A DNA stretch of 64,000 bases from Dipteris shenzhenensis (taxonomy: Eukaryota; Polypodiophyta; Polypodiopsida; Gleicheniales): NCBI GenBank assembly GCA_047967505.1, contig CM106538.1; one strand, 5' to 3'. Below the pieces are notes generated by a model. The model was given only the letters and a program-made list of their open reading frames with translations, ran no database searches and was not told where the DNA came from. Of the stretch, positions 12,862-23,799 are shown in pieces. Numbering within the stretch: position 1 is the stretch's first letter; every line of letters starts with the position of its first letter. A program made the translations under genes and the position numbers.

Positions 12862-12926
12862 TGTGTGTACATACATACGCATGTGTGTATTATAACACAT
12901 AATACACACATGCATATGTATGTATG

Positions 12927-12962
<36 letters not shown>

Positions 12963-12982
12963 AAGTATGTATGTATGTGCAT

Positions 12983-13009
<27 letters not shown>
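12815..13009. repeat. compound (GT)n / (AC)n / (GTAT)n microsatellite
   Basis: About 20 GT units are followed by TACATACA/TATGTATG stretches and two (AC)n runs near 12930-12957 and 12983-13009. The GT and AC arms are complementary and could fold into a hairpin. Confidence 0.92.
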
Positions 13010-13013
<4 letters not shown>

Positions 13014-13254
13014 TATCTTCTTCCTTGATGGATGCAATGGTGCATATAACTAATGAGGGGAATACTGGTTAGGTAGGACATTGGAGATCAGCGAACGAAT
13101 TGGTGATCAATGGCCTAAGACTAGAGGATACAACTATCTCAAGTTTGGAAATTCATAGAGAACTTGAAAACTATTGATGACTCTATTGAAGCTAAAATAG
13201 AGGTATTGCAAAGCCGTCCTATTTGTCAAAGTTCTTGGGCATCACCCATAAATT

Positions 13255-13740
13255 TGGTGGTTGACAAGGAAACTCATACTAGAATATTCTGCATGTTGAG
13301 CTAAGATAGGATGTTGCTGGAGAGAGGATGCTAGCACAGATCGATATGGTGTGTAGCAAAGTAACTAGCTAACTCAGTTGTTACATCACCCATTAAATTA
13401 TTTCTAACAAAATCAAGCCACCACAGTTTGTTCATCTACCAAGCTCCTATTGAATGGCTTTGAAGAGCTGCTTCATTAGAGATGAAGCTGTGTTAGGGCC
13501 AAGCAGTTTCCCAAGGTTAGAGAGAGATAAATTTGTTGGTTGACAAAACTCATGCCAGGATATTCAGCATGTTGAGCTTATATGGGATGTTGCTCAAGAG
13601 ACGATGCATGCATAGATCAATATGTTGTAGAGCTAAGTAACTAGCTAAGGTAGTTGTTAAATCACCCATTAAATTATTTCTAACAAGAGTAAGCCACCAC
13701 ACTTTATTCATTTATTCATCTACCAAGCTCATATTGACTC
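13255..13740 (+). repeat. local direct duplication, two copies of about 200 bp
   Basis: Copy 1 (about 13255-13452) and copy 2 (about 13531-13740) share TTGGTTGACAA, ATATTC(T/A)GCATGTTGAGCT, CACCCATTAAATTATTTCT and AAGCCACCACA in the same order, with clear divergence between them. No coding capacity recognised. Confidence 0.8.
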
Positions 13741-14082
13741 CATGCTGATGTTGTTACTTTCTAAATACAGACTTGTACTGGTTACTTTGTAATACAGACT
13801 TTGCTGGTTACTTTGCTGATAAAATTAATGGTGAGCTGATAAATCTACTGGTGTTTTTACATGGTATTGGTGCTGTTAAATGGTACTAGTGTTTGCTAAT
13901 AAAAGTACTAGGTGAGCCATTGTTTTAACCAGTGCATAAATAGCCAATGTTGATGCAATAAAATATATGGTCCTTTTTTATATGTTATCTTTTATGGTAT
14001 TTTTTGCTCAACTATATAGTACCAATTTTACTTCTGGATAAAATAATACTAATTATTAGTCAGATCTAAGCTAAGGAATCAT

Positions 14083-14364
14083 GTGTCATGTCTATTATGG
14101 TGCTCATATAGTTGGTTGTTTTTTATTGGCATTACAGATCCATCAATGTGTAATAGAGCTGTACACTCTTCTGCTCTAGAGCTACAGGATGGAATTGCAA
14201 AAAGCGATGATAACATCTTCAGAGACCTTACAGATGTAGGGTACGGCCCAAAAGAAATAGCAACTTCGGATGTCCGAGATGACAGTCCCTCGAGTCAGCT
14301 ACTAATGAGGATGCTGAGGAAGAAGGGCCAAAAACTCCTACATTCTAGGATCGTTCCTTCCTAG
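14083..14364 (+). CDS. hypothetical short open frame, doubtful
   Basis: A 93-residue open frame beginning with a hydrophobic stretch (LFFIGI) followed by a polar acidic region (DDNIFRDLTDVGYGPKE) and a basic end (RMLRKKGQK). It could be the last exon of a degraded gene. No family recognised and no neighbouring exon found. Confidence 0.2.
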   Translation: MSCLLWCSYSWLFFIGITDPSMCNRAVHSSALELQDGIAKSDDNIFRDLTDVGYGPKEIATSDVRDDSPSSQLLMRMLRKKGQKLLHSRIVPS

Positions 14365-14611
14365 AACATAGTATATTGGGGTGTGTGGAGTGTAGCATCG
14401 CAGAGCTATTGTATGTATCTAAGCCTGACCAGGTTGTATATTGGGGTGTGTGGAGTGCAGCGCAAAGCTTTTGTATCCAAGCCATTTGGGCTCCGTAATG
14501 TCATATGACTGATTCTATATGTCTCATTATGATTTTATATGGTGCCTTTTGATTTTTTATGGCTCATTCTGAATTATAAGTGCAATATATTAGAAAGAGG
14601 AACAACATTAC

Positions 14612-14700
14612 AAAAATATGATATGACAGTAGTACAATGGTTCTCTCTCTCTGTCTCTCTTTTTCTCTCTCAATTGATAGCAGATGTGCTACTTAAGATA
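14612..14700 (+). repeat. left copy of a repeat flanking CACTA element 2
   Basis: GATATGACAGTAGTACAATGG, a CT-rich run, CAATTGATAGCAGATG and TACTTAAGATAGTA also occur in the same order at about 22915-23030 on the other side of element 2. Confidence 0.8.
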
Positions 14701-14704
14701 GTAC

Positions 14705-14720
14705 CACTACTAGACACGGA
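14705..14720 (+). repeat. left terminal inverted repeat, CACTA element 2
   Basis: CACTACTAGACACGG, canonical CACTA start, paired with 22856-22871. Confidence 0.92.
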
Positions 14721-14800
14721 TCCTATTGCGACGTTTACGTACCGACATTTAGCGCTCGCTTAGCGTTAATCGTCGGTATGAAAAGCGGTTTCCGTAAAGC

Positions 14801-14891
14801 GTCGCTATATAGCGACGCTTGCCAAAAGTTGCTATATAGCGACCTTTATAAAAGTCGCTATATAGCGACTTTTAAGTTGCTATATAGCAAC
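14801..14891. repeat. left palindromic motif cluster, element 2
   Basis: Four copies of a 16-bp palindrome: GTCGCTATATAGCGAC at 14801-14816 and 14854-14869, and G/T variants at 14828-14843 and 14876-14891. Likely binding sites for an element protein. Confidence 0.85.
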
Positions 14892-15088
14892 ACTGATATA
14901 CTATTTTATAGCAACATTTTCCAGAGAGTTTTTTTTTTCCATATAGGCCTTAAAAGTTAGTTTTTTCCAATGACAATTTTTTTTAAATTTTCATACATGT
15001 TTGATCTCATAGAGAATAAAAAAATGAGAGCATGTACATCAAGCCTTTGAAGCTCATATATTCATGTCCAAGTTTGAGATGAGAAAAA

Positions 15089-18000
15089 TCAATTAAGAGC
15101 ATTTACATCAACTGTTTCCAAGTCTAAGGTGCCAAACAAGTCTATCTCCAACTCTATACCGAGTCGATCTCCTATATCATCATCGTACTGTAGCATCGTA
15201 CATTCACCTAAAAGTATTTGATCATCTTCTCCAATAAAGTGTGGTGATTCTTGATGATCGTTGTCTTCTTCCTCAATATCGTGATCTCCATGTTCCTCCC
15301 ATGCGATATCATTATTCACATCTTCCTCTTGGCTCATATGGTGATCTACATCTTCTTCGCTAGATTCATCAATTGGATCCGGCATTGGTAGTGGCATCTC
15401 CATATCCACATCTCTATCTTCAAAAATTTGCTTACTTTGTGGTGCAACTTGGATCACGTACCACCATCTTGGATCAGAACGATCCGGATGAAAAACCACC
15501 TATATTGAAGATGGCTGCCAAATGTCGTCAATTATATATATGAAATTATGCTCAAGTACATGTATCAATGGATCTTTAAAAACGAAAGCTTCGATTAATT
15601 AAATCATTAGTATGCACCTACTCACAGTGCTCAGGAAGAACAAAAGTATCACTTTCATCACTCTAATGTTTGGTGGAGTCTATTGCAAAGAGACCGCTAC
15701 TATCTTTCCTCACTGTCGCATGGGAACCATTGTAAATAGTTCTAAACCATTTTACATCAAGAATGAAAATACTAAATCATCTAAAATCAACTTCATAGAT
15801 GTCGGGTATGGTTCCACAATAATCCAACTGTGAGGAGAGAAGATTGGTATTCGAAGCACTTGCTCGGCTATCTTGTGTGAAGTTAGCCATAACTCCACAA
15901 TCATACATGACTCTCTTTGAATCGATGCGTTCCATGTGAAAATGTTGTCCATATGACCATAATGCACTATACTTTTTGTACTGTAAAAGAGCATCATTAA
16001 AACAATGAAGATGCATCTATTTTATAGCATATATTGCCACAAATAATTATTTAATTACGTCAAGAGGTAAGAAACTTACATGCACCATACATCCAGATGA
16101 TAACTCTCGCTCGTGCTCATTTATTGTCTCTCCATCATGTTTGGCTTTACGTAGAGCCAGTTGTAGCCAATCAAGTGACATGTGAGTAGGGAGAAGAGCC
16201 AGATCCCGTGGATATGGTTGTGATCGCCTGTACATTACTCTGAATCTCATCCTTGCATTTATTCTTTCTGCTTTGGCCACTTCATATCTCTCAATCCACT
16301 TCTGCATCTCAGGGCTATTGAGGATACAAAACTTATTGAATTTCTCCATTTGCTCTTCGCTCATCTTTCTTTCAATCCCTTTTCCTTGGGAAACCTCGCC
16401 AACGATGCGATCATCATCCTTGTTATGCCAAGCTTGCAGCATATCGGGATCTGTGGATGCAAGAAACTCTATGATATATACTAATGACTCTTACACAAGC
16501 CATCCCTCGCTTGCTTCTGTTCTTGCTCTTTGTCTTACAAATCCCTTTAAAGTTTTCATAAACTGCTCGAGAAAAAACATCCATCGACTATGAACGGTAC
16601 CTGCTATAGCCACCTCATCAGCTATGTGCACAAGCAAGTGGACTTGAGTTGTCATAATGCTCGAGGGAAAGTGCTTCTCAAGCAAGCATACGGCTTCGAT
16701 GGATTCCAGCCTAGCCTTCTCGATGCTCGATATGGAGATCTCTTTTTGAGATATCCACCTATTTCACATGCCCATGTAAGATATTTTCATAATCAATCTA
16801 CAGATTAATCAGCTTAAATTGAAGAAAATACATTCAATGCGATTTGATAGTAAGCATACCTCACAATACCACAGATCTTGAATATAGCATTTCTAACATC
16901 TTCTTGTCAGCACCCTTTTATTGTAATTGGGAGGATGAACTATCAAAGCAACAATGAAGTGATGTCAACAATATAACATAATAATAATTACGCTAACGCA
17001 TCATGATTATCGGTACACTAATTCTACTTAGAATACCTATAAGACCTTGTGCCAATCATGGGACTTGAGCCCACTAAGCTTACTGTCCTTTGAAAATGCT
17101 CCTTTCAAGCAACACATGTACCCTGTCGGTGTTTGAAAAGAGGCAATGTCTGCCTTGACCGCTACCTCCTCCCTTGTAGAGAGGATCCACGTTGCTTTCG
17201 GGAGGACAACTTTTCTCGAAGCATGCACTTGGGGCCACAAACGAGACATCCTATTCATAGCACGCAAGTCTTCTCGCACTCCTCTTGAGTCTTTGGAACC
17301 AACCAAGTGTGCCCAAATGGTAGCCCCCACATTCTTGAAGATATACATGGGATCCAAGAGATGATTGATTTGTAACTGACCCTAATAAGGAAGCTCGTGA
17401 AAGATCAATAGCCTCTTCATACCAGGAGGAGGTTCCTCTCCATTTGCCCTCCAAGCTTGAATCCAGTCACTTGCCTTCAAATATGATGGTGGTGGATCAA
17501 GCTAACCTCCACGTGCAAGATGGTCGAGCAGAAGATATCGAGCATGGGCCTTCATAAACATTTTTCCTCATATGTTTAGAGTAGTGTGCAAGCGATTTCA
17601 AAGCCGGTCCACAAACAGGACAAGCATGGTACCCACTTGTAACAAGTCCTGCACGCGTGCATGAATGTGTTAGTACAAGACATGCGTGCGAAAGAGAGTC
17701 ATAAAAGCATAATCCCTCATTGTACATGTAAAGACACAACCACGTACCTGCACACTCTCCATATCTTGGGTAGTCATGCATGGTCCACATCAAGATACCC
17801 CTAACCAAAATATCATTGGTATGTCTAGGAGCTCTAGAAATATCAAAGACCTGCACTCCTCTCCATAATATCTGTAACTCCTCTATCAAAGGTGCCATGT
17901 ACACGTCCGTATTTTTTGCCTTGTACTTTCCTGGCACAAGTAGTGCAAGTATGAGGTGTCCCTTTTTTATTGTTAGCCATGGTGGGATATTGTAATTCAC

Positions 18001-19180
18001 CACGTCTATGGGCCATGTCGACCAAGATGTCGAGCGTAACCCAAAAGGATTCACGCCGTCCATGGCTAGCCCAAGATGTAAGTTGCGTGGCTCCCTCGCA
18101 AAGTCTGGCCATTGATTATCTATGTGCTTCCAAGCTGCACAATCTGCGGGAATCCTCAATGTGTCATCAGTGGACCGATGAGATGCATGCCATGTCATCA
18201 ACTCCGCTATGGATTTGCATCAGAACATGTGTTGTATTCTTGCAATGATGGGAAAGTGTCTCAAGACCTTTACCGGTATCCGCTCACCCTGCAAGTCATC
18301 TCTATATCGTTGTTCCCCACACTTTGGACAACTAGCCAAATCTCCATGCTCACGACGAAAGAGAATACAATCATTACGGCAAGCATGGATGGTATCATAA
18401 TCCATATGCACCATTGTTAGCATCTTTTTTGCTTCATCTCTTAATGCGGGCATGGTATTTGGTGCAGGCAACATCTTTTGGAGCAACCTATGACAATTCG
18501 AAACATACATAGGCTTCGAACAATGATGATTCGGTATACACTATCCAAATGATGATTCTCAAAACAAACAATATCCAAATAATGAGTCAAATTAATGCAA
18601 GAGCTAACCTCATTAAGGCCGAGACACTTGTATCCGACCACCCATACTTTACTTGTAGATTCAAGATTGAGAGACAAGCACATAGTTTAGACATCCTAGC
18701 ACCCTCCTACAATTGTGTTGATTGCAACTCTCGCATTTTGACCTTAGACTCTGACATCACGTGTACATGGGATGTAGTGCCCCTAAAAATGGAATCCATC
18801 ATGTCGACTATACCCTCGTCATCATCCGGGAGACTATAGTCTTGCTGAAAGTGAGAAGGTATATGTGTAACCTCGTCACCCTCCTCATCCTATTTTAAGA
18901 TTTCATGTAAATATAAGATCTTGTATTTCCTAATATACAATAAGACTGTGAACTTAAACAGCTTTGACTTACCGATGGTCCATCAACACGTGCAACACCG
19001 ATGGTGGGTACTGGTTTTGGCTCCTCCCCATACATCTGCAAGTGGCGCATGATAATTTGACATTGATGTCGTACTTCTCGCTTGCAATGAGTGCAATGAT
19101 AGTATAACCTCTCCGTAAGCCACTTCATGCTCCCGAGCGTTGGCGCATCATCAGATGAGAGCTTCCACTCGTCCCTTCCA
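15089..19180 (-). pseudogene. tnp2: TNP2-type CACTA transposase, decayed, element 2
   Basis: Same domain order as in element 1. About 19180-18970: N-terminal region with HCTHCKREVRHQC and a GTAAGT donor. About 18893-18606: acidic region ending KYGWSDTSVSALM, with an internal TAG. 18510-18220 and 18201-17497: TNP2 core (NDCILFRREH, CPKCGEQRYR, HFPIIARIQHMF, then a TGA at about 18217, then LHLGLAMDGVNPFG, NYNIPPWLTIKKG, MWTMHDYPRYGEC, YHACPVCGP). 17357-17037: MYIFKNV and GLKSHDWHKVL. 16685-16047: DUF4218 (VHLLVHIADEVAIAG, RWMFFLEQFMKTLKGFVRQ), broken by a CAA-to-TAA stop near 16488. 16016-15640: DUF4216 (YDCGVMA, LDVKWFRT). 15499-15089: acidic C-terminus. Several independent stops make activity unlikely. 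Confidence 0.88.
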
Positions 19181-19269
19181 TCTACACTTATAAAATCACA
19201 ACATAAGCATGAAGAAGAGATATTAACAGTTATAAAATAGCATCTATGAGCTTCCCTTCATGCTACAAC

Positions 19270-19375
19270 AAAAAGTGACTTAAAGCGTCACTATATAGCG
19301 ACTTTTTCGTCTGTTCCATCGCTATATAGCAACATTTTTAATTAAAAGCGTCGCTATATATAGCTACACTGTGGG
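19270..19375. promoter_or_regulatory. central motif cluster and presumed divergent promoter, element 2
   Basis: Three variants of the GTCGCTATATAGCGAC palindrome (19287-19302, about 19319-19334, 19350-19367) lie just upstream of the minus-strand transposase and before the plus-strand gene. The parallel with element 1 supports a regulatory role, which is inferred. Confidence 0.5.
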
Positions 19376-20019
19376 TTAAAACTTGAGACTCCCGTCGTCG
19401 GTGCTTTCTTTATCCCCTTCTCTAATCTCTCAAGTAAGCAAGGCAATCTCTCCTCCCACCTATTTTCGACGACCTCCCACCTATTTCTGACAACCTCCCA
19501 CTCTATTCTCCACTCCTCACCCTTCTCCTAGCTCTTGTACTCCCTCTCTACCCTTTTCCCTCTTTGGTTTCTTGAAAGGAAGTTCTTCAAGAGGTGAGTT
19601 TGTTTCAACAATGTAGATTATTTGTTTGTTAGCTTTAGTTTTGTGAGTGCTTCTCCTTGTATTGCTAAACCTATAAACTAGTTTTCATGCTTGTTTTCAA
19701 AGGATTGAAACAAAAAACGAGATTTCAAGAAAGAAAGAAGACACACCTCTTTTCTGTATTTCTCTTCCTTCTCTTTCTCCTTGTCTCCTCAATCTCCTCC
19801 TTTCAAGAAGTTACTTTTGTAATCTCCTCCTTCCTCTAACATCTTATTTGAAAAATGGGTTGTTTCCTCTCTTTTGTAGGGCCAGTCCACAACACCGAGC
19901 GGGACGTACTATTTCAGGTAAGTGCTTCCTCTTTTTTCCATTTATTATTTTTGTTATTTGCATTGGTTTGTAGCTAGCGCCTTAAGCGCTAGCTACAGTG
20001 ATGGGTGTACGAACCCTCT

Positions 20020-20728
20020 CTTCCCCTCAATCTCTTTCCTTCTTCCCTCCTTCAATCTATTTCCTCCTCTTTTTCCCTTTTTCCTTTTCCTCTTCTTCTC
20101 TCTTTCTTTCCCTCTTTTTCCCTCTTTCCTTTCCCTCTTCTTCTCTCTTTCCCCCTTCTCTTAAGCATAAACATAAGCATGAGCATAAGAATGCTTATGC
20201 TTATGCATGAGCATAAGAGAAGTAGACATATGCTCATGCATAAGCATGAGCATATGTCTCTTTTTTCCTCTTTTCTCTTTCCCTCTTCTTCTCTCTTTCC
20301 TTTCCCTATTTCCTTTCCCTCTTTGCTTTCCCTCTTTCCTCTCTTTCCCCCTTCTTTTATGCTCATGCATAAGCATAACCATGAGCATAAGAAAAGGAGA
20401 CATATCCTCATGCTTATGCTTATGCATTAGCATAAGAGAAGTACACATATGCTCATGCATTCGCATCTTTTTTCCCCCTTCTCTTATTCTCTCTTTCCCC
20501 CTTCTCTCTTCTTCCTCTTCTCTCCCTCTTCTTCCTCTTCTTCCTCTTCTTCCTCTTTCTTTCCCTCTTCTCTCCTCTTCTTTCCCTCTCCTCTCCTCTT
20601 CTTTCCCTCTTTCCTTTCCCTCTTCTTCCTCTTCTCCTCCCCCTTCTCTTTTCCCTCTTCTCTCCCTCTTCTTCAGATTCCTCTTCCTCTTCCTCTTCTT
20701 CCTCTTCTCTCCCTCTTTGCCTATGCCT
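20020..20728 (+). repeat. polypyrimidine minisatellite inside element 2
   Basis: About 700 bp of CCCTCTTTCCCTCTTCTTCTC-like units, almost only C and T on the plus strand, broken by CATAAGC blocks. It lies in an apparent intron of the Transposase_24 gene. The long open frames on both strands here are by-products of the low complexity. Confidence 0.88.
20163..20465. repeat. CATAAGCATGAGCATA hairpin repeats
   Basis: Blocks of GCATAAGC and its complement GCTTATGC, plus ATATGCTCATGCATAAGCAT, occur near 20163-20255 and 20358-20462. The arms are self-complementary and predict strong local hairpins. Confidence 0.8.
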
Positions 20729-22600
20729 ATGCCTATGCCTATGCTTATGTTTGTTTTTTTGTTTTTTGTTTTCGTGTTTGTGTCTATGTTAGACATGGGA
20801 TCACGTCGCTCATTCGATGAGTACAGACACCTCACAGGAGGAGAGCTCACGATCTATATGCTCCAGAGGACTTTGATTCCTCTCAGGAGACTCCCTCGAG
20901 GACTACCCCTGGTCCGACTCCTCTCAGACCTAGCACTACGAGTATCCTTGGTCCAACTCCTCTTCCACATAGCACTGCAACTACCCCTCGAGGAACTCCT
21001 TTGCTAGCCGTGCATGGCTTTGTCGGGAGTCCTGACAAGTTTGTAGCACAGATGAGCGATGAGGAGGCAGCGAGATTCTTCTCTCTGCTATCTCAGAGGA
21101 CCTCAGCAATTCCCTCCCCTACACTGACGGTTGGACGTACTGCCCAGCCGCCCCCTCATGCCCCTTAGACCGAGGGGTCATCACCTGTGCATGCCTCTCG
21201 TAAGGGAAGGAAGAGTAGGAAGGACAGCTTATGTTGTGCTGACTCGGGAGATGTAGATGAGTCAGCACACTCACGTTCCTACAGGTCTCCACTTGGTCCG
21301 GAGACACAGTATCAGTCACAAGTCCCTTTCCCTCTCCTACTCCCACTGCTACTCCTCGCTCCGGAAGGGCTCGCACAGCTTCCACTCCTTCTGACTCTAC
21401 TACCATCAGTCCTCCTTATTGATCAGGGGATCTCTCCTATCAAATCACAGCTGCCGGAGAGATAATAGAAGATAGAAAGGGCAAAGCAATGATGGCCACC
21501 ATGAGGCAGTTGATGAGACATCACTTCAAGAGCAGCATTGCTACCGATTAGCGGTATCAAGATGGCCAAAAGAAGTAGGTGGTCATCGATGAGTTAAAAC
21601 AAAAATACCCTAACCCGCCAAATTGGGAGTTTAATGAGGATTATATGCGAGAGCACATGGGTTTGGTCTTGAAGCATCGTAGATCAACCTTGCGTACTTC
21701 CATCACAAAGGGGTTGGCTAAACCCAGCTAGGCAGACAAAGCTAATTGGAAGTTCTTCAAGAAGCAAAATAGGGACCATCCCGAATTGTTCGAGGGTCAG
21801 AGGAGGGCTGCGAAGAGATGGCTGGACGTCATAGGTACTTCGCACTTTGGTGCAGGCGGACGGTTGGCATTCGAGGCAACCATGGTAAGTCTACTTCTTC
21901 TCATTTAATGTATTGTTCTATTTGTTTTACTACATATTACATGCACTTTAGCTAACTCTAACTCTCATAAATTAGATCCACAGCAAGCTGCGATGGGTCA
22001 TCTTCCTATAGATGCAGAGACGCGACGTGTATTTCAGATAGGAACAAAGCCGTGGTTTATTGAGCAAGAGGCAATGGGAGCGACGGTCGATTGGGCTGAG
22101 GTGGCTGCTCGCACAGTATAAGTTTACTCCTACTTGTAATCTCACTTTTTAAATTGTTTTATTCTTTAAGTTCCAATCTAATTTTTGATTTATATGGTTC
22201 ACTCTTAGGGTCAAAGCTCAAGCGTCCCATCATTGAAGGCGAGCGATCACAACAGGGCTAGGATCAGACACACGTGATAAGGATCAGGGAGAAGACACAG
22301 CTCACGAGGACCAAGGAACAAGCCAACAAGACGAGGACGATTCAGATTCGGATGAGTAGTAGTAGTAGTGGTGGTAGTAGCATTTTCTTCGCCCTGTATG
22401 TCATTTTGTATATCTGCTCGTTTGAGCAATTTTGTATCGCCCTTTTAAAAGGGTAAGTTTGTAACAAACAATGTTGTATATGTTCAACATGTATATGCTT
22501 TTTTTGTTCGATCATTTCATTTGAGTGATTTTGTATCACCCTTTTCGCAAGGGAAATTTTGTTATAAAAAAACTTTGTTTTGTAATTACCAAAAAAAAAA

Positions 22601-22654
22601 GGATTAGTGGGGCTAAACAGGGCCATAGCAAGCCCTATTTAGCTCCACTAATCC
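22601..22654. repeat. short perfect-type hairpin near the right end of element 2
   Basis: Arms of 23 bp (22601-22623 GGATTAGTGGGGCTAAACAG... and 22632-22654) pair with few mismatches around an 8-base loop, flanked by A-rich and T-rich runs. It could be a small MITE or a transcript-end hairpin. Confidence 0.75.
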
Positions 22655-22675
22655 CTTTTTTTAGTTCTGGTAAAC

Positions 22676-22744
22676 GTCGCTATATAGCAACGATTAACAA
22701 TGTCGCTATATAGCAATGTTTATCATCATCGCTATATAGCGACG
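22676..22744. repeat. right palindromic motif cluster, element 2
   Basis: Three variants of GTCGCTATATAGCGAC (22676-22691, 22702-22717, 22729-22744), matching the left and central clusters. Confidence 0.85.
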
Positions 22745-22855
22745 CTTTATAGTGATAGCTCTTTTCCGACACTTTTAGCGACTTTTATAGCGATGTTTGC
22801 ACCCATGAAAAAAAAATTTAATGTAAAATCCGTCGGTATTTTCGTCGGAAAATGG

Positions 22856-22871
22856 CCTATGCCTTGTAGTG
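22856..22871 (-). repeat. right terminal inverted repeat, CACTA element 2
   Basis: Reads CACTACAAGGCATAGG on the minus strand. Target duplication TAC follows at 22872-22874. Confidence 0.92.
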
Positions 22872-22911
22872 TACTACATAGTATCACATAGTACTAACCA
22901 AATAGTACTAC

Positions 22912-22938
22912 GTATTATGATATGACAGTGGTACAATG

Positions 22939-22993
<55 letters not shown>

Positions 22994-23030
22994 CTCTCTC
23001 TCTCTCAATTAACAGCAAATGAGTTACTTA
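22912..23030 (+). repeat. right copy of the flanking repeat, with (TC)n microsatellite
   Basis: Contains the same landmarks as 14612-14700, with a longer TC run at about 22940-22990. Confidence 0.8.
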
Positions 23031-23799
23031 AGATAGTAGTACATAGTACTAAATAGTACTAACCAAATAGTAATAAGTAGTATGATATGAAGGTAGAACA
23101 ATCTTAATATGAACTACAAAAATTACTACAATAGTACACAATCACTAAAAAATAGGGCTAATAGTATGATATGATAGCAATACCTAAACATTAATAATAT
23201 AATAGTACACAATTAAAACTAATAGTACTAAAAACTATTAAAGTTCCTCATTGTGGAGCATCCCCGAGAGAAACAAATAAGTCATGTTGTGAAAATATTT
23301 GTTTGCTAGCTCCACTATCACTACACTTGCACAATTTTTGGATTCCTTTTCTTTACCAGTAGATGCATATTCATTCGTCCCATTTAAACACTTGATTTTA
23401 GACATTTGTCCCATTTGTCCCATATTCACTTGGCATGGAAACACTCCCATTTAATCAATGTACTGAAAAAAACACACTTAACTTTTTAAATTTTTTTTGT
23501 TAAGACAAGATGCCTTTGTATTACAAAAGTACTAGTAGCAGGGTTAGTGCAAGGAGAGAATGATTACGCTCGAAGTCCTTCTCTAATACAAACAATTTCA
23601 AACATCACACACTACTAATTAACATTAAATAGTACTATTTAGTCATAACGAGTATTCTATTTAGTCATAATTGCAAACAATACTATTTTGTCCTATCTTT
23701 ATTCCTAGGACTGATTTCTAAAATATGGTCTATATTATGAACATATTAAGTCCCCGGTGTAGTATTTAGTAGTGTGATTCTATGATTTAGTGCTAAATT
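23031..23799. other. AT-rich region without genes
   Basis: Repeated AGTACTA/AAATAGTACT words and short open frames only; nothing recognised. Confidence 0.5.

Larger units (their letters stand above)
19880..22359 (+). pseudogene. Transposase_24 (Ptta/En/Spm) second CACTA protein, decayed, element 2
   Basis: A small exon at 19880-19917 sits between a TTTTGTAG acceptor and a GTAAGT donor. After a long pyrimidine-rich stretch, coding resumes near 20790 (MGSRRSFDEYRHLTGGE, then a Ser/Thr/Pro-rich region in shifted frames). The Transposase_24 core is near 21470-21885: GKAMMATMRQLMRHHFKSS, KQKYPNPPNWEFNEDYMREH, RRSTLRTSITKGLA, HFGAGGRLAFEATM and a GTAAGT. A further exon at about 21975-22118 (FQIGTKPWFIEQEAMGATVD) and an acidic end (EDQGTSQQDEDDSDSDE) reach a TAG at 22357-22359. 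TAG/TAA stops interrupt the core (after SSIATD, DGQKK and AKPS). Presumed binder of the palindromic motif, by analogy with TNPA. Confidence 0.72.
14705..22871. mobile_element. complete CACTA (En/Spm) DNA transposon, element 2
   Basis: The left end is CACTACTAGACACGG and the right end on the other strand CACTACAAGGCATAGG. Both ends are flanked by TAC (14702-14704 and 22872-22874). The 8,167-bp body has the same plan as element 1: a TNP2 gene on the minus strand, a Transposase_24 gene on the plus strand and a shared promoter between them. Its motif repeats are the palindrome GTCGCTATATAGCGAC and close variants at both ends and in the centre. Both genes carry several stops, so this copy is older or more decayed than element 1. 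Confidence 0.95.

Noticed and set aside
12634-13037. Open frames with poly(Cys-Val) or poly(His-Thr)
   Set aside because: Translated GT/AC microsatellite.
20052-20850. Lys/Glu/Arg-rich and Phe/Ser/Leu-rich frames on both strands
   Set aside because: Translation of the polypyrimidine minisatellite and CATAAGC repeats inside the CACTA gene; splice context indicates an intron.
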